DNA of 64,000 nucleotides. It comes from an uncultured Clostridia bacterium. Lineage in GTDB: Bacteria > Bacillota > Clostridia > Christensenellales > Borkfalkiaceae. Below, in pieces: positions 17,299-26,714 of the stretch (positions are counted from its first letter, which is position 1; each line of letters begins with the position of its first letter). A program made the position numbers and the translations under genes. The stretch spans positions 1 through 64,000 of the forward strand of contig CANQWX010000003.1 of NCBI GenBank assembly GCA_947627665.1. The letters are read 5' to 3'. The notes below the pieces were generated by a model. It saw nothing but the letters and a program-made list of their open reading frames with translations, was not told the DNA's origin and did not search any database.

Positions 17299-17621
17299 GC
17301 GAAACTCTCCAAGATAAAGTATATTCTTTGTGTAAAATTTTAACACATTTGTTGGAAAATTGCAAGCATTTTTGTGTAAAAACATATTGAAAACGGCAAT
17401 TTTTACAAAAAAACGCTTCAAAGCTGTGAAATTCTTCAAGAATGAAAAAAATTTTCGCAATTATTTTACAAAAGCGGCGGGCTTTGCCCCTCTCCGCCCG
17501 CAAAACGGGAAAGAATTTTCATTTCCGTGTAGCTCCGCGCGGGACGGGCGTCCGCATTTTTTTTGCGTTTCATGCCAAAATACTTTGCTTTTTTCCGCGT
17601 AAAATGGTAAAATACTGCATT

Positions 17622-18275
17622 ATGGAATACAGTTACGTCAGAGAATTGGACGCGTTCTTCTGCGCGCAATTTTCGGACTATGTGCGCATCGCCGCGATCG
17701 AGGGCTATAAAATGCCCGAAATGCTCACGGTGGGCGCGGACGGGAACATCCTCCGCAGGGACCCGAAACTCATGCGCATCGCCTATCAGGAAGACGCGCA
17801 GAAGGTGCTCGCCAATTTCAAGGCGGGGCTGGCGGATACCGAATTTACCTTCCGTTTCCGCTACCCGTCCCTTTCCGAGCGCAGGAAGGCTCTCTTTGCC
17901 CGCCGCCGCACCTTTTCGGGGCTTCTTCCCGCCGTGCTGCAAAAATACGGCGAAACGCCCGAAAGCGTGGGGGAAAAGCTCGATCTGGACGAAAACGTCT
18001 GGCGGGGGATCGTAAAGGGAAAACTCTATCCCGAGAAGTGCACGGTCATGGCGATCGCGCTCGGCTGCCGCATGCGGCCCGACGACGCGAACAGCCTGTT
18101 TTCGCAGTGCGGGTTCTCCCTCTCGGCGGAGAGCGTAAGGGACGTCGTGTTCGAATATCTGATCACCCAGAGGATCTTTAACGCCGAAATGCGGGACCGC
18201 TGTCTGGCGGAATATGCGATCGAAACCATTCCCGTCAAACGGGAAGGCGTGGACCGTTCCCCGCCCGAAGCATAG
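17622..18275 (+). CDS. Hypothetical protein with C-terminal HTH-like domain resembling those of Firmicutes macro-domain/XRE proteins
   Basis: LPAVLQKYGETPESVGEKLDLDENVWRGIVKGKLYPEKCTVMAIALGCRMRPDDANSLFSQCGFSLSAESVRDVVFEYLI. Confidence 0.65.
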   Translation: MEYSYVRELDAFFCAQFSDYVRIAAIEGYKMPEMLTVGADGNILRRDPKLMRIAYQEDAQKVLANFKAGLADTEFTFRFRYPSLSERRKALFARRRTFSGLLPAVLQKYGETPESVGEKLDLDENVWRGIVKGKLYPEKCTVMAIALGCRMRPDDANSLFSQCGFSLSAESVRDVVFEYLITQRIFNAEMRDRCLAEYAIETIPVKREGVDRSPPEA

Positions 18276-18295
18276 ACTGTTGCGAGGGGGTTGCC

Positions 18296-18931
18296 ATGTT
18301 TTTTGCAAGGCTGAGAAAGGACATCGCGGCGGCAAAGCGGAACGATCCCGCCGCGCGCAGCAAATTCGAGATCTGGCTCACCTACGCGGGCGTGCACGCC
18401 CTGTCGTGGCACCGCTGGGCGAACCGCCTCTACCGCATGCACTTAAAACTTCTCGCCCGCATGACGTCGCAGTGGGCGAAATTCCGTACGGGCATCGAGA
18501 TCCACCCCGCCGCCAAGATCGCCGCAGGGGTGTTCATCGACCACGGCGAGGGCGTCGTCATCGGTGAAACGGCCGAGATCGAGGAGGGCGTCGTCATCTA
18601 TCAGGGCGTTACCCTCGGCGGCACGGGCAAGGAGAAGGGGAAGCGCCATCCCACGATCAAAAAGAACGTCACCATCTCCTGCGGGGCAAAAGTCCTCGGC
18701 GGCTTCACCGTCGGCGAGGGCGCCAAGATCGGCGCGGGGGCGGTGGTTTTAAGCGAAGTGCCTCCCTTCGCCACCGTCGTGGGCGTACCGGGACGGGTGG
18801 TGCGGATCAACGGCGAGAAGGTGCAGGACCTTCTTCCCGAAAAGGAGGACCCCGTGGTAAAAGAGCTGTGCGCCCTGCGCGAGCGGGTGTTCGCCCTCGA
18901 AGAGGAGCTGAAAAAGCACGAAGAAAGGTAA
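18296..18931 (+). CDS. cysE: Serine O-acetyltransferase
   Basis: Left-handed beta-helix hexapeptides EIHPAAKIAAGVFIDHGEGVVIGETAEIEEGVVIYQGVTLGGTGKEKGKRHPTIK; next to cysS. Confidence 0.93.
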   Translation: MFFARLRKDIAAAKRNDPAARSKFEIWLTYAGVHALSWHRWANRLYRMHLKLLARMTSQWAKFRTGIEIHPAAKIAAGVFIDHGEGVVIGETAEIEEGVVIYQGVTLGGTGKEKGKRHPTIKKNVTISCGAKVLGGFTVGEGAKIGAGAVVLSEVPPFATVVGVPGRVVRINGEKVQDLLPEKEDPVVKELCALRERVFALEEELKKHEER

Positions 18932-18934
18932 AGT

Positions 18935-20320
18935 ATGAAGATATACAATTCGCTCACAAGAAGGAAGGAAGAATTTGTTCCCCTCGAAGAAGGGAAGGTG
19001 AAGATGTACGCCTGCGGCATCACGGTGTCGGGCGAGGCGCACGTCGGGCACGGATTCCAGGCGATCCTGTACGACATCTTCCGCAAGTTCCTCGAAAAGC
19101 AGGGCTATCAGGTCACCTACGCCCGCAATTACACCGACGTGGACGACAAGATCATCGCCAAGAGCCGCGAAACGGGCATACCCGCGGACAAGTATGCCGA
19201 GATCATGATCGGAAAGATCGACGAAGTCATGCGCGAGCTTGACGTGGACGAGCCGACCGTCTGGCTCAAAGCGACCGAAAACATCGGCAACATCATCTCC
19301 TTTATCGAGGACCTCATCGAAAAGGGACACGCCTATCCCGCCGCCAACGGGGACGTGTATTTCGACGTGGACAGCTATCCCGCCTACGGGCAGCTCTCGG
19401 GCAGGGACAAGGAGGAGATGCTCGACGGCGTGCGCGTCGAAAACGACGGCAGCAAGAAAAATCCCTACGACTTCGCCCTCTGGAAGGCGGCAAAGGAGGG
19501 GGAGATCTGCTGGGATTCCCCGTGGGGGAAGGGCCGCCCGGGCTGGCACATCGAGTGCTCCGCCATGAACCGCGCCGCGTTCGGCGAACAGATCGACATC
19601 CACGGCGGCGGCAGGGACCTCATCTTTCCCCACCACGAGAACGAGATCGCGCAGACGGAGGCCTTGACGGGCAAACGGTTCGCAAAATACTGGACGCACA
19701 ACGGGCTGATCAAAGTCAACGGGCAAAAGATGAGCAAGTCGCTCGGCAACAGCCTGCTTTTGGAGGACTTGCTCGCAAAATACAGCAACGAGGCGATCAA
19801 ATTCGCCCTTCTCTCCACGGGATACCGCGGCGACGTGAACATCACGGACGACCTCTTTCCGAACGCCGAGAGCCACCTCGTGCGCTTTTATACCCTCATC
19901 GCAAGGGCGGAGGAGGCGTTCCCGCAGGAAGAGGGGCTGTATCCCGCGATCGACAAGCGCTTCGACGAGGCGATGAGCGACGACTTCAACACCGCGCTCG
20001 CGCTGTCCGATCTGTACGGTTATTTTAAGGACGTATCGCGTTATTTGGGAGAAAACGACCCCACGGCGCGCAAAATGACCAATCAGATCCGTGCGACCTA
20101 CTCCCTTTTGGGATTGTTCAAGAAGGACGCGAAGGACTATCTTGCCAAGTATGCGCGGGAGGAGGAGATCCCGGGAGAGGTAAAGGCGGTCGCCGAGGAG
20201 CGGTGGGCGGCCCGTCTTTCGAAGGATTGGGCAAAGAGCGACGAGCTGCGGGAGCGTTTGAAGCAACTCGGCTATGCCGTCAAAGATTCCAAAGAGGGAT
20301 ATACTTTGAGCAAGGTGTGA
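18935..20320 (+). CDS. cysS: Cysteinyl-tRNA synthetase
   Basis: MYACGITVSGEAHVGHGFQAILYDIFRKFLEKQGYQVTYARNYTDVDDKII; KMSKSLGNS. Confidence 0.96.
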   Translation: MKIYNSLTRRKEEFVPLEEGKVKMYACGITVSGEAHVGHGFQAILYDIFRKFLEKQGYQVTYARNYTDVDDKIIAKSRETGIPADKYAEIMIGKIDEVMRELDVDEPTVWLKATENIGNIISFIEDLIEKGHAYPAANGDVYFDVDSYPAYGQLSGRDKEEMLDGVRVENDGSKKNPYDFALWKAAKEGEICWDSPWGKGRPGWHIECSAMNRAAFGEQIDIHGGGRDLIFPHHENEIAQTEALTGKRFAKYWTHNGLIKVNGQKMSKSLGNSLLLEDLLAKYSNEAIKFALLSTGYRGDVNITDDLFPNAESHLVRFYTLIARAEEAFPQEEGLYPAIDKRFDEAMSDDFNTALALSDLYGYFKDVSRYLGENDPTARKMTNQIRATYSLLGLFKKDAKDYLAKYAREEEIPGEVKAVAEERWAARLSKDWAKSDELRERLKQLGYAVKDSKEGYTLSKV

Positions 20321-20328
20321 GAGTCCCC

Positions 20329-20355
20329 CTTGCTGTCCCTGCAAGGGGCGCCAAG
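20329..20355. repeat. 27-bp termini-only derivative of the CTTG...CAAG palindromic element
   Basis: CTTGCTGTCCCTGCAAGGGGCGCCAAG joins both ends of the full element seen at 45456-45565. Confidence 0.75.
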
Positions 20356-20406
20356 ATAAAAGGCATCATATTACAAATCAAAACAAAATCAAGGAACGGA
20401 TAAACA

Positions 20407-22218
20407 ATGAAGATCACGGCAAAGGAACTCAGACAAAAGTGGCTCGACTTTTACAAGAGCAAAGGGCATACCGACATCGGCGCGGTGTCCCTCATCGGCG
20501 ACGGCTCGACGGGTGTCATGTTCAACGTGGCGGGCATGCAGCCCCTCATGCCCTATCTTTTGGGCAAGCCCCACCCCGCGGGCAAGCGGCTGTGCAACGT
20601 GCAGGGCTGTATGCGCACGGTGGACATCGACTCGGTGGGCGATCCCTCCCACTTCACCTTCTTCGAGATGATGGGCAACTGGTCGCTCGGCGATTACTTC
20701 AAAAGGGAGAAAACCGCGTGGACGTTCGAGATCTTGACGGACGTATTCGGTTTGGACAAGGACAAGCTCTGCACCACCGTGTTCGAGGGCAACGAGAGCG
20801 CCCCCCGCGACGACGAAACGGCGCAGCTCTTGATCGCGCTCGGCATTCGGCCCGAACACGTCTTTTATCTGCCCAAAGAGGACAACTGGTGGGAGCTTGA
20901 GGGCACCGTGGGCACTCCCTGCGGCCCCGACAACGAGTGGTTCTATCCCCTCGACGCGGAGAAGGAAAACCCCGTGTTCCCCGACGACTATGTGGAGATC
21001 GGCAACGACGTCTACATGCAGTATAAAAAGCTTGAAAAAGGGTATACACCCCTCGAAAACAAGAACGTGGACACGGGCTTCGGCTTCGACCGCATGCTCC
21101 TCTTTCTGAACGGTCTGCACGACGCCTACAAGACCGACCTCTTTACCGAGGTCATCGCCGAGCTGGAACGCGCCTCGGGCAAACGCTATGACGACGGCGG
21201 AGAAGCGCAGCGGGCGATGCGCATCATTGCCGACCACACCCGCACGACCGTGATGCTCATCGGCGATCGGACGGGGGTACTTCCCTCCAACACGGGCGCG
21301 GGCTATATCCTGCGCAGGATCATGCGGCGCGCCATCCGCTACTGCCGCCAGCTCGAAATTTCTTCGGACGTATTGCAAAACGTCGCCAAGATCTACATCG
21401 AAAAGGTGTACGACGAGGCGTATCCTCTCCTCAAAGAGAAGGAGGGCTACATTCTCGACGAGATCAAAAAGGAGGCGGACCGCTTCGAGGCGACCCTCGT
21501 CACGGGCATGAAAGAATTTGAAAAGTGCGTCACGGGCCTTGCCCGCAAGAACGAGTTCATGGCAAAGAGCGATCCTGCGTACGTTCCCGAAACGGTCATC
21601 GGCGGGAAAGCTGCGTTCCGCCTGTACGACACTTACGGCTTCCCGCTCGAACTCACCGAGGAGCTTGCCGCGGAAAAGGGACTTACGGTGGACAAAAACG
21701 GCTTCGACGAGGCGTTCAAGGAACATCAGGAAAAGAGCCGCGTTTTGAATAAGGGCGAGGCAAAGGGCGGCCTTGAGAGCCACTCCGAGATGGCGGTCAA
21801 GTACCATACGGCGACCCACCTTCTCAACGCGGCGTTAAAGGCGGTGCTTTCCCCCGACTGCAACCAGAAGGGTTCCAACATCACCGACGAGCGCATGCGC
21901 TTCGACTTTAATTTCGAGCGCGCTATGACCCCCGAAGAGATCGCGGCGGTGGAGAAGCTCGTCAACGAAAAGATCGAAGAGGACCTTCCCGTCGTCTACA
22001 AAGAGATGAGCCTCGAAGAGGCGCGGGCAGAGCACTTCGTCGGCGTGTTCGACAGCAAGTACGGCGAAGTGGTAAAAACGTACGCCATCGGCGACTTTTC
22101 CAAGGAGATGTGCGGCGGTCCCCATGTGGAACGCACGGGCGTTCTGGGACATTTCAAGATCCAGAAAGAGCAATCCTCTTCCGCCGGCGTGAGAAGGATC
22201 AAGGCGGTTTTGGAATAA
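20407..22218 (+). CDS. alaS: Alanyl-tRNA synthetase, short form lacking the C-terminal C-Ala/DHHA1 region
   Basis: FTFFEMMGNWSLGDYFKRE, HTATHLLNAALKAVL editing motif, CGGPHVERTGVLGHFKI; ORF ends at 603 aa. Confidence 0.95.
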   Translation: MKITAKELRQKWLDFYKSKGHTDIGAVSLIGDGSTGVMFNVAGMQPLMPYLLGKPHPAGKRLCNVQGCMRTVDIDSVGDPSHFTFFEMMGNWSLGDYFKREKTAWTFEILTDVFGLDKDKLCTTVFEGNESAPRDDETAQLLIALGIRPEHVFYLPKEDNWWELEGTVGTPCGPDNEWFYPLDAEKENPVFPDDYVEIGNDVYMQYKKLEKGYTPLENKNVDTGFGFDRMLLFLNGLHDAYKTDLFTEVIAELERASGKRYDDGGEAQRAMRIIADHTRTTVMLIGDRTGVLPSNTGAGYILRRIMRRAIRYCRQLEISSDVLQNVAKIYIEKVYDEAYPLLKEKEGYILDEIKKEADRFEATLVTGMKEFEKCVTGLARKNEFMAKSDPAYVPETVIGGKAAFRLYDTYGFPLELTEELAAEKGLTVDKNGFDEAFKEHQEKSRVLNKGEAKGGLESHSEMAVKYHTATHLLNAALKAVLSPDCNQKGSNITDERMRFDFNFERAMTPEEIAAVEKLVNEKIEEDLPVVYKEMSLEEARAEHFVGVFDSKYGEVVKTYAIGDFSKEMCGGPHVERTGVLGHFKIQKEQSSSAGVRRIKAVLE

Positions 22219-22248
22219 TTTCACGGATTTATTCTGTGTAATTCTTTG

Positions 22249-22348
22249 CTTCCGCCCAACCCTACCCCTCCGCGTGAGGGGGCAACAAAACCCCCTCCCT
22301 TGGAGGGGGATTCAGGGGGTGGGGAATGCCCTCTCCCGAGGCGTGGGT
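22249..22348. repeat. Dispersed palindrome modules
   Basis: CAACAAAACCCCCTCCCTTGGAGGGGGATTCAGGGGGTGGGGAATGCCCTCTCCCGAGG; related to 11890-11995. Confidence 0.85.
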
Positions 22349-22460
22349 GCCGTGCAAACGAGGCGGGTGTAGCAATAAAACAAAAAATGCCCCGAGGTCT
22401 ATCAAGGCCTCGGGGTCTTATATTTGCGTTACGGTGTTATCGGAGAGGGATCTCCGCGGC

Positions 22461-23387
22461 TCAGCCGTTCGCCTTTTTGATACGTTTTGCGAATTGCAGC
22501 AGCACGATCGCCACAGCGATGCTCGCAAGGAAGGCAACTACGGCCGCCACGATCGTCATGATGCTGCCGCCGCTGAGCAAATTGGCAAGGAAGGCAAGGG
22601 GCGTTTCTTTCAGCGCTTCGAGGATCGCCGCCGTCACAGTATAAGAAACGATGTCGCTTACCAGGGTGAGGGAAGCCGAAATGATCATCACGACTGCGGC
22701 AAAGACGCCCGCCTTACGGCCTGCGACGGTGTGATCGGTGTTGATCGCGCCCGCCATGTCGAGGGTCTTTTTCACCGACGCGAAGCAGATGCAATTGAAC
22801 ACGAAGGTGATGATGCCGACCACGAGGCTGATGATGTTCATCGTGAAGAACCAGACCAGCAGATTGGAAGCGAAGGAGAGTACCAAAAATACAAATTGGA
22901 TGATGTATGGTACTTTGATCAGAGAAATGCCTTTGGTGCCGAGCTTTTTCTTTCTGCCGCTCACCCAGGTGAGCCAGAAGCCGACGTCCATCAGAATGAG
23001 AAGGACAAGTCCCACAAGCGCGCCGATGTCGAGGCTGAGCGCGCCGCTCACAAGCGTTGTGAGCAGGTTGATCGTGAATACGATCGTTGCGATCAGCATC
23101 CAGATCCCGCCCGTCGTCGAGAACAGAGCCTCTTTTTCCGCAGGGGAAGCCTGAACGGGTTGAGGCGCAGCGGGCTGCACATACACGGGCTGGGGCTGCA
23201 CATATACGGGTTGCTGCACATACACGGGTTGTTGCGCATACCCGGGCGCGCCCTGCTGGGGATAGCCGCCCTGGGGCTGTTGCGGAACGCTTTGGCCCGC
23301 GGGTGCATTTGCCGAGAGCGGCTGGCCGCACTGCGGGCAAAAGGTGTTGGCGTCGGATACTTCGGCGCCGCATTTGCTGCATTTCAT
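22461..23387 (-). CDS. Zinc-ribbon plus Pro/Gln/Tyr-repeat multi-pass membrane protein
   Basis: MKCSKCGAEVSDANTFCPQCGQPLS, PVYVQQPVYVQPQPVYVQP repeats, several transmembrane segments. Confidence 0.85.
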   Translation of the reverse strand: MKCSKCGAEVSDANTFCPQCGQPLSANAPAGQSVPQQPQGGYPQQGAPGYAQQPVYVQQPVYVQPQPVYVQPAAPQPVQASPAEKEALFSTTGGIWMLIATIVFTINLLTTLVSGALSLDIGALVGLVLLILMDVGFWLTWVSGRKKKLGTKGISLIKVPYIIQFVFLVLSFASNLLVWFFTMNIISLVVGIITFVFNCICFASVKKTLDMAGAINTDHTVAGRKAGVFAAVVMIISASLTLVSDIVSYTVTAAILEALKETPLAFLANLLSGGSIMTIVAAVVAFLASIAVAIVLLQFAKRIKKANG

Positions 23388-23418
23388 ATTCTTACCTCCA
23401 ATGGTGAATGTATTTTTC

Positions 23419-23447
23419 ATTATATGTGTAACGCACATATTTGTCAA
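23419..23447 (-). promoter_or_regulatory. Promoter TTGACA-17-TATAAT (minus strand) with palindromic operator in the spacer
   Basis: Plus-strand ATTATA 23419-23424 and TGTCAA 23442-23447; palindrome ATATGTG-TAACG-CACATAT 23422-23440. Confidence 0.85.
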
Positions 23448-23480
23448 ATGATTTTTGGGGATTTTGATATACTTTTTTGC

Positions 23481-23693
23481 ATGGAGTTCGGAAAAAATTT
23501 CAGGAAGTATCGGTTGCAAAATGGGTATACGCAGAAGCAAGTGGCGGAAAAATTAGGGATCAGCCAATCGAATATCAGCGACTGGGAAAACAACATTTCC
23601 CGTCCCGAATACGAAAACCTTATCGCATTGGCGCGGCTGTATGATGAAACGATCGAATCCCTTCTCGGGCTTGACAACGGAGAGGGGATATGA
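23481..23693 (+). CDS. Small XRE-family HTH regulator
   Basis: MEFGKNFRKYRLQNGYTQKQVAEKLGISQSNISDWENNISRPEYENLIALARLYDETIESLLGLDN. Confidence 0.93.
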   Translation: MEFGKNFRKYRLQNGYTQKQVAEKLGISQSNISDWENNISRPEYENLIALARLYDETIESLLGLDNGEGI

Positions 23694-23730
23694 TATGATC
23701 GTATCATATTTCACGCAAAGGGGGCGCGTC

Positions 23731-24288
23731 ATGACCGAAAAGGAAAAATTACAGGCGGGGGAGCTCTATCGGGTAGACGAGGAGCTTGCGGGCGAACTTG
23801 CTGCCTGCAAGAGAAAGTGCGAGGAGTACAACCGCACCCCGCGCGACAATGCGGAGGAGCGCAAAGCGATCATGCGTTCCCTGCTCGGCAAGTGCGGCGA
23901 AAATTTCAACATCGAGAGCAACGTGTGGTTCGACTACGGCTACAACACCGAGGTGGGCGAGAACTTTTACGCCAACCACGACTGCATGTTTTTGGATACC
24001 AATAAACTCATCTTCGGCGACAACGTGTTCATCGCGCCGCAGTGCGGCTTCTACACGGCGGGGCATCCCCTCGAGGCGGATCTGCGCCGCGCCCAGCTCG
24101 AATTCGCAAGACCCATCACGGTCGGCAGCGACGTGTGGTTCGGCGGCGGGGTAAAGGTCCTGCCCGGGGTCACGATCGGCGACAACGTCGTCATCGGGGC
24201 GGGCAGCGTGGTGGTGCACGATATCCCGTCCAATAGCGTGGCGGTGGGAGATCCCGCGCGGGTCATCAAGACCTTGCCGCGAAGATAA
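23731..24288 (+). CDS. Maltose/galactoside O-acetyltransferase family protein
   Basis: NIESNVWFDYGYNTEVGENFYANHDCMFLDTNKLIFGDNVFIAPQCGFYTAGHP...PGVTIGDNVVIGAGSVVVHDIPSNSVAVGDPARVIK. Confidence 0.92.
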   Translation: MTEKEKLQAGELYRVDEELAGELAACKRKCEEYNRTPRDNAEERKAIMRSLLGKCGENFNIESNVWFDYGYNTEVGENFYANHDCMFLDTNKLIFGDNVFIAPQCGFYTAGHPLEADLRRAQLEFARPITVGSDVWFGGGVKVLPGVTIGDNVVIGAGSVVVHDIPSNSVAVGDPARVIKTLPRR

Positions 24289-24433
24289 GGGGACGCCTGC
24301 GGGAACGGCGAAACGACAAAAAAACACAGATCGCGCGCGGCGCCGCCTTTCCGGGCGGCGCCGCGCGGCCGCTTTCTCATAAAAAAATTTTTGTTTTTTC
24401 CGAAAAAATCTTAAAATCGCAACTCAAAACAGC

Positions 24434-24462
24434 TTGACGATACCCCCCCGATTGCTTATAAT
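24434..24462 (+). promoter_or_regulatory. Promoter of rplM-rpsI
   Basis: TTGACG 24434-24439, 17-bp spacer, TATAAT 24457-24462. Confidence 0.75.
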
Positions 24463-24545
24463 GAAGGGGTAAATCGGCAAAGCGCCCCGTTTTTACCGAG
24501 ATATACGGCTCATCACAGAGCGGTAAGGAACAAGGAGTACGGATT

Positions 24546-24977
24546 ATGAAGACCTATATGGCAAACGCTCAGACGGTTGAAAGAAAGTGGTACGTCGTCG
24601 ACGCGGCAGGCATTCCGCTCGGCAGACTGGCTTCCAAGGTCGCCTCCATTCTGCGCGGCAAGAATAAGCCCACTTTTACCCCCAATGTGGATACGGGCGA
24701 TTTTGTGATCGTTGTCAACAGCGATAAGGCGGTCCTCACGGGCAAGAAGCTCGAGAACAAATATTATCGCTATCATACCGGCTATATCGGCGGCTTAAAG
24801 GAGATCGCTTACAGCAAGCTCATGGCGGAGCGCAGCGACCTCGCGGTTTACGAGGCAGTCAAGGGCATGCTCCCCAAAAATTCTCTCGGCAGAGCGATGA
24901 TCAAGAAGCTCAGAGTGTACAAGGGTGCGCAGCACAATCACCAGGCGCAAAAACCCGAAGAGCTGAAATTATTTTAA
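24546..24977 (+). CDS. rplM: Ribosomal protein L13
   Basis: [68 protein letters not shown]. Confidence 0.97.
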   Translation: MKTYMANAQTVERKWYVVDAAGIPLGRLASKVASILRGKNKPTFTPNVDTGDFVIVVNSDKAVLTGKKLENKYYRYHTGYIGGLKEIAYSKLMAERSDLAVYEAVKGMLPKNSLGRAMIKKLRVYKGAQHNHQAQKPEELKLF

Positions 24978-24993
24978 GGAGTGAGGTATTGAC

Positions 24994-25407
24994 ATGGCGA
25001 AAGCAACGTTGAAGAAAAAATTGCAATACTGGGGAACGGGCCGCAGAAAGAAGGCCATCGCCCGCGTCCGCCTCATTCCCTCCGGCAGCGGCGAGATCAT
25101 CATCAACGACAGAGCGCTGGAAGATTATTTCCCGCTCGGCACCACGCAGTACATCGTAAAACAGCCTCTTGCCGAGATCGGCGCGGAAGGGAAGTATGAC
25201 ATCCGCGTCAACGTCGTCGGCGGCGGCTACACAGGCCAGGCAGGCGCCATCCGCCTCGGCATTTCAAGGGCGCTCTTACAGGCAGAGCCTGAGACCCGTC
25301 CCGCCCTCAAAAAGGCAGGCTTCCTCACCCGCGACCCCAGAGTCAAGGAGAGAAAGAAGTACGGTCTTAAAAAGGCCCGCCGCGCACCGCAATTCTCCAA
25401 GAGATAA
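24994..25407 (+). CDS. rpsI: Ribosomal protein S9
   Basis: [29 protein letters not shown]...[21 protein letters not shown]. Confidence 0.97.
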   Translation: MAKATLKKKLQYWGTGRRKKAIARVRLIPSGSGEIIINDRALEDYFPLGTTQYIVKQPLAEIGAEGKYDIRVNVVGGGYTGQAGAIRLGISRALLQAEPETRPALKKAGFLTRDPRVKERKKYGLKKARRAPQFSKR

Positions 25408-25416
25408 AAAAGATCC

Positions 25417-25443
25417 GGGGTACCGCAAAGTACCCCGTTTTTT
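25417..25443 (+). terminator. Terminator after rpsI
   Basis: GGGGTACCGCAAAGTACCCCGTTTTTTT. Confidence 0.8.
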
Positions 25444-25470
25444 TATACCGTTTCCCCAAAAGGAGAGATC

Positions 25471-26307
25471 ATGCTATACGAACAAATCGACCTGTACGAA
25501 TATTTTTCCGTAAAGCGGCCGCAGGGCGGCGCGGGCGTTCTCACCGTCTATTGCCGCGAGCGCACGGGGGATCTTCTCCCCAAGCTGCGTCCCGCGATGC
25601 TCATCTTACCTGGCGGCGGCTACGAGTACTGCTCCGACCGCGAACAGGAACCGGTCGCGCTGAAATTTCTCCACGCGGGCTATTCCGCCTTCGTGCTCCG
25701 CTATACGGTGAACGCCGCCTATCCCGTCCCGCTCATTGAGGCGGCGATGGCGATGCGCTATATCCGTGAAAACGCGACCAGATACAGCGCCGATCCGCAC
25801 CATGTCGGCGCGCTGGGCTTTTCGGCGGGGGGACATCTCGCGGGCATGCTTGCGACCCTTTTCCGCGCCGCGCCCGTCACAGAGCTTCTCGGGGACGGGC
25901 TTGTCCGCCCCGACGCCGTGCTCCTGACCTACCCCGTCATCTCGGGCGGGGAATACGGGGACGAGGGCACCATGCGCCGCATTTCGGGCGGGGACCCCAA
26001 GCTCCGGAAGGAGCTATCTCTCGAGGACCGCGTGACGGCGGACTGTCCGCCCGCCTTCCTCTGGCACACCGCGGAGGACGCCTGCGCGCCCGCCGAAAAC
26101 AGTTTGCTCTATGCCGCCGCATGCAGAAGGGCGGGCGTGCCCTTCGAGCTGCACCTCTTCGAGAGGGGACGGCACGGCACGAGCGTCGCGGACATCGAAG
26201 TGGAGGAAAGCGAGGCGCGGGCGGCGGAGATCGGGCATCTCTCCGTCTGGTTGGACCTTGCCCTCTCCTGGCTCGGACAGCACGGCTTTGCGGTGAAGGC
26301 GGTCTGA
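25471..26307 (+). CDS. Alpha/beta hydrolase (acetyl esterase-like)
   Basis: LILPGGGYEYCSDRE, VGALGFSAGGHLAGMLA (GxSxG), PPAFLWHTAEDACAP, ERGRHG. Confidence 0.9.
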   Translation: MLYEQIDLYEYFSVKRPQGGAGVLTVYCRERTGDLLPKLRPAMLILPGGGYEYCSDREQEPVALKFLHAGYSAFVLRYTVNAAYPVPLIEAAMAMRYIRENATRYSADPHHVGALGFSAGGHLAGMLATLFRAAPVTELLGDGLVRPDAVLLTYPVISGGEYGDEGTMRRISGGDPKLRKELSLEDRVTADCPPAFLWHTAEDACAPAENSLLYAAACRRAGVPFELHLFERGRHGTSVADIEVEESEARAAEIGHLSVWLDLALSWLGQHGFAVKAV

Positions 26308-26308
26308 A

Positions 26309-26572
26309 TTATTTCTTTTCCGCCTTGCGGGCGACGGCGTCGTGCCGCGCGAGAAAGCCTGCCAGCGCGCCGCTGTCCTTCCCGCTCTCCTTTTCGTCCT
26401 CTTTTCCGCTTTCCCCACCCCCTTGGGGCGGTTCGGAGGTGGCTCCGTAGGCGGGCGGGTCGAACGCTTCGTCCCGTTTGCGGCCCGCGTTCTGCGGCGT
26501 TTCGGGAGGCTCGTTTGGCGCCGTCAGCGCGGAGAGGGCGTCCAAAAGCTCGAAGATGCCGAATTTTTCCAA
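26309..26572 (-). CDS. Hypothetical short protein
   Basis: 87-aa ORF, MEKFGIFELLDALSALTAP...; convergent with the esterase; purine-rich tract upstream. Confidence 0.45.
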   Translation of the reverse strand: MEKFGIFELLDALSALTAPNEPPETPQNAGRKRDEAFDPPAYGATSEPPQGGGESGKEDEKESGKDSGALAGFLARHDAVARKAEKK

Positions 26573-26714
26573 AGAAAATCACCTCTTTCCTTAAAATTTT
26601 CGCAAGAAAAAGCCGAGAAACAGCGGTTTTTGATTGCCAAAAACCGTATTTTAGTATATAATTGAAAGCGTATCGTTAGAACAAGAATTTTCATTCAACG
26701 TAAGGAAGCGGCTT

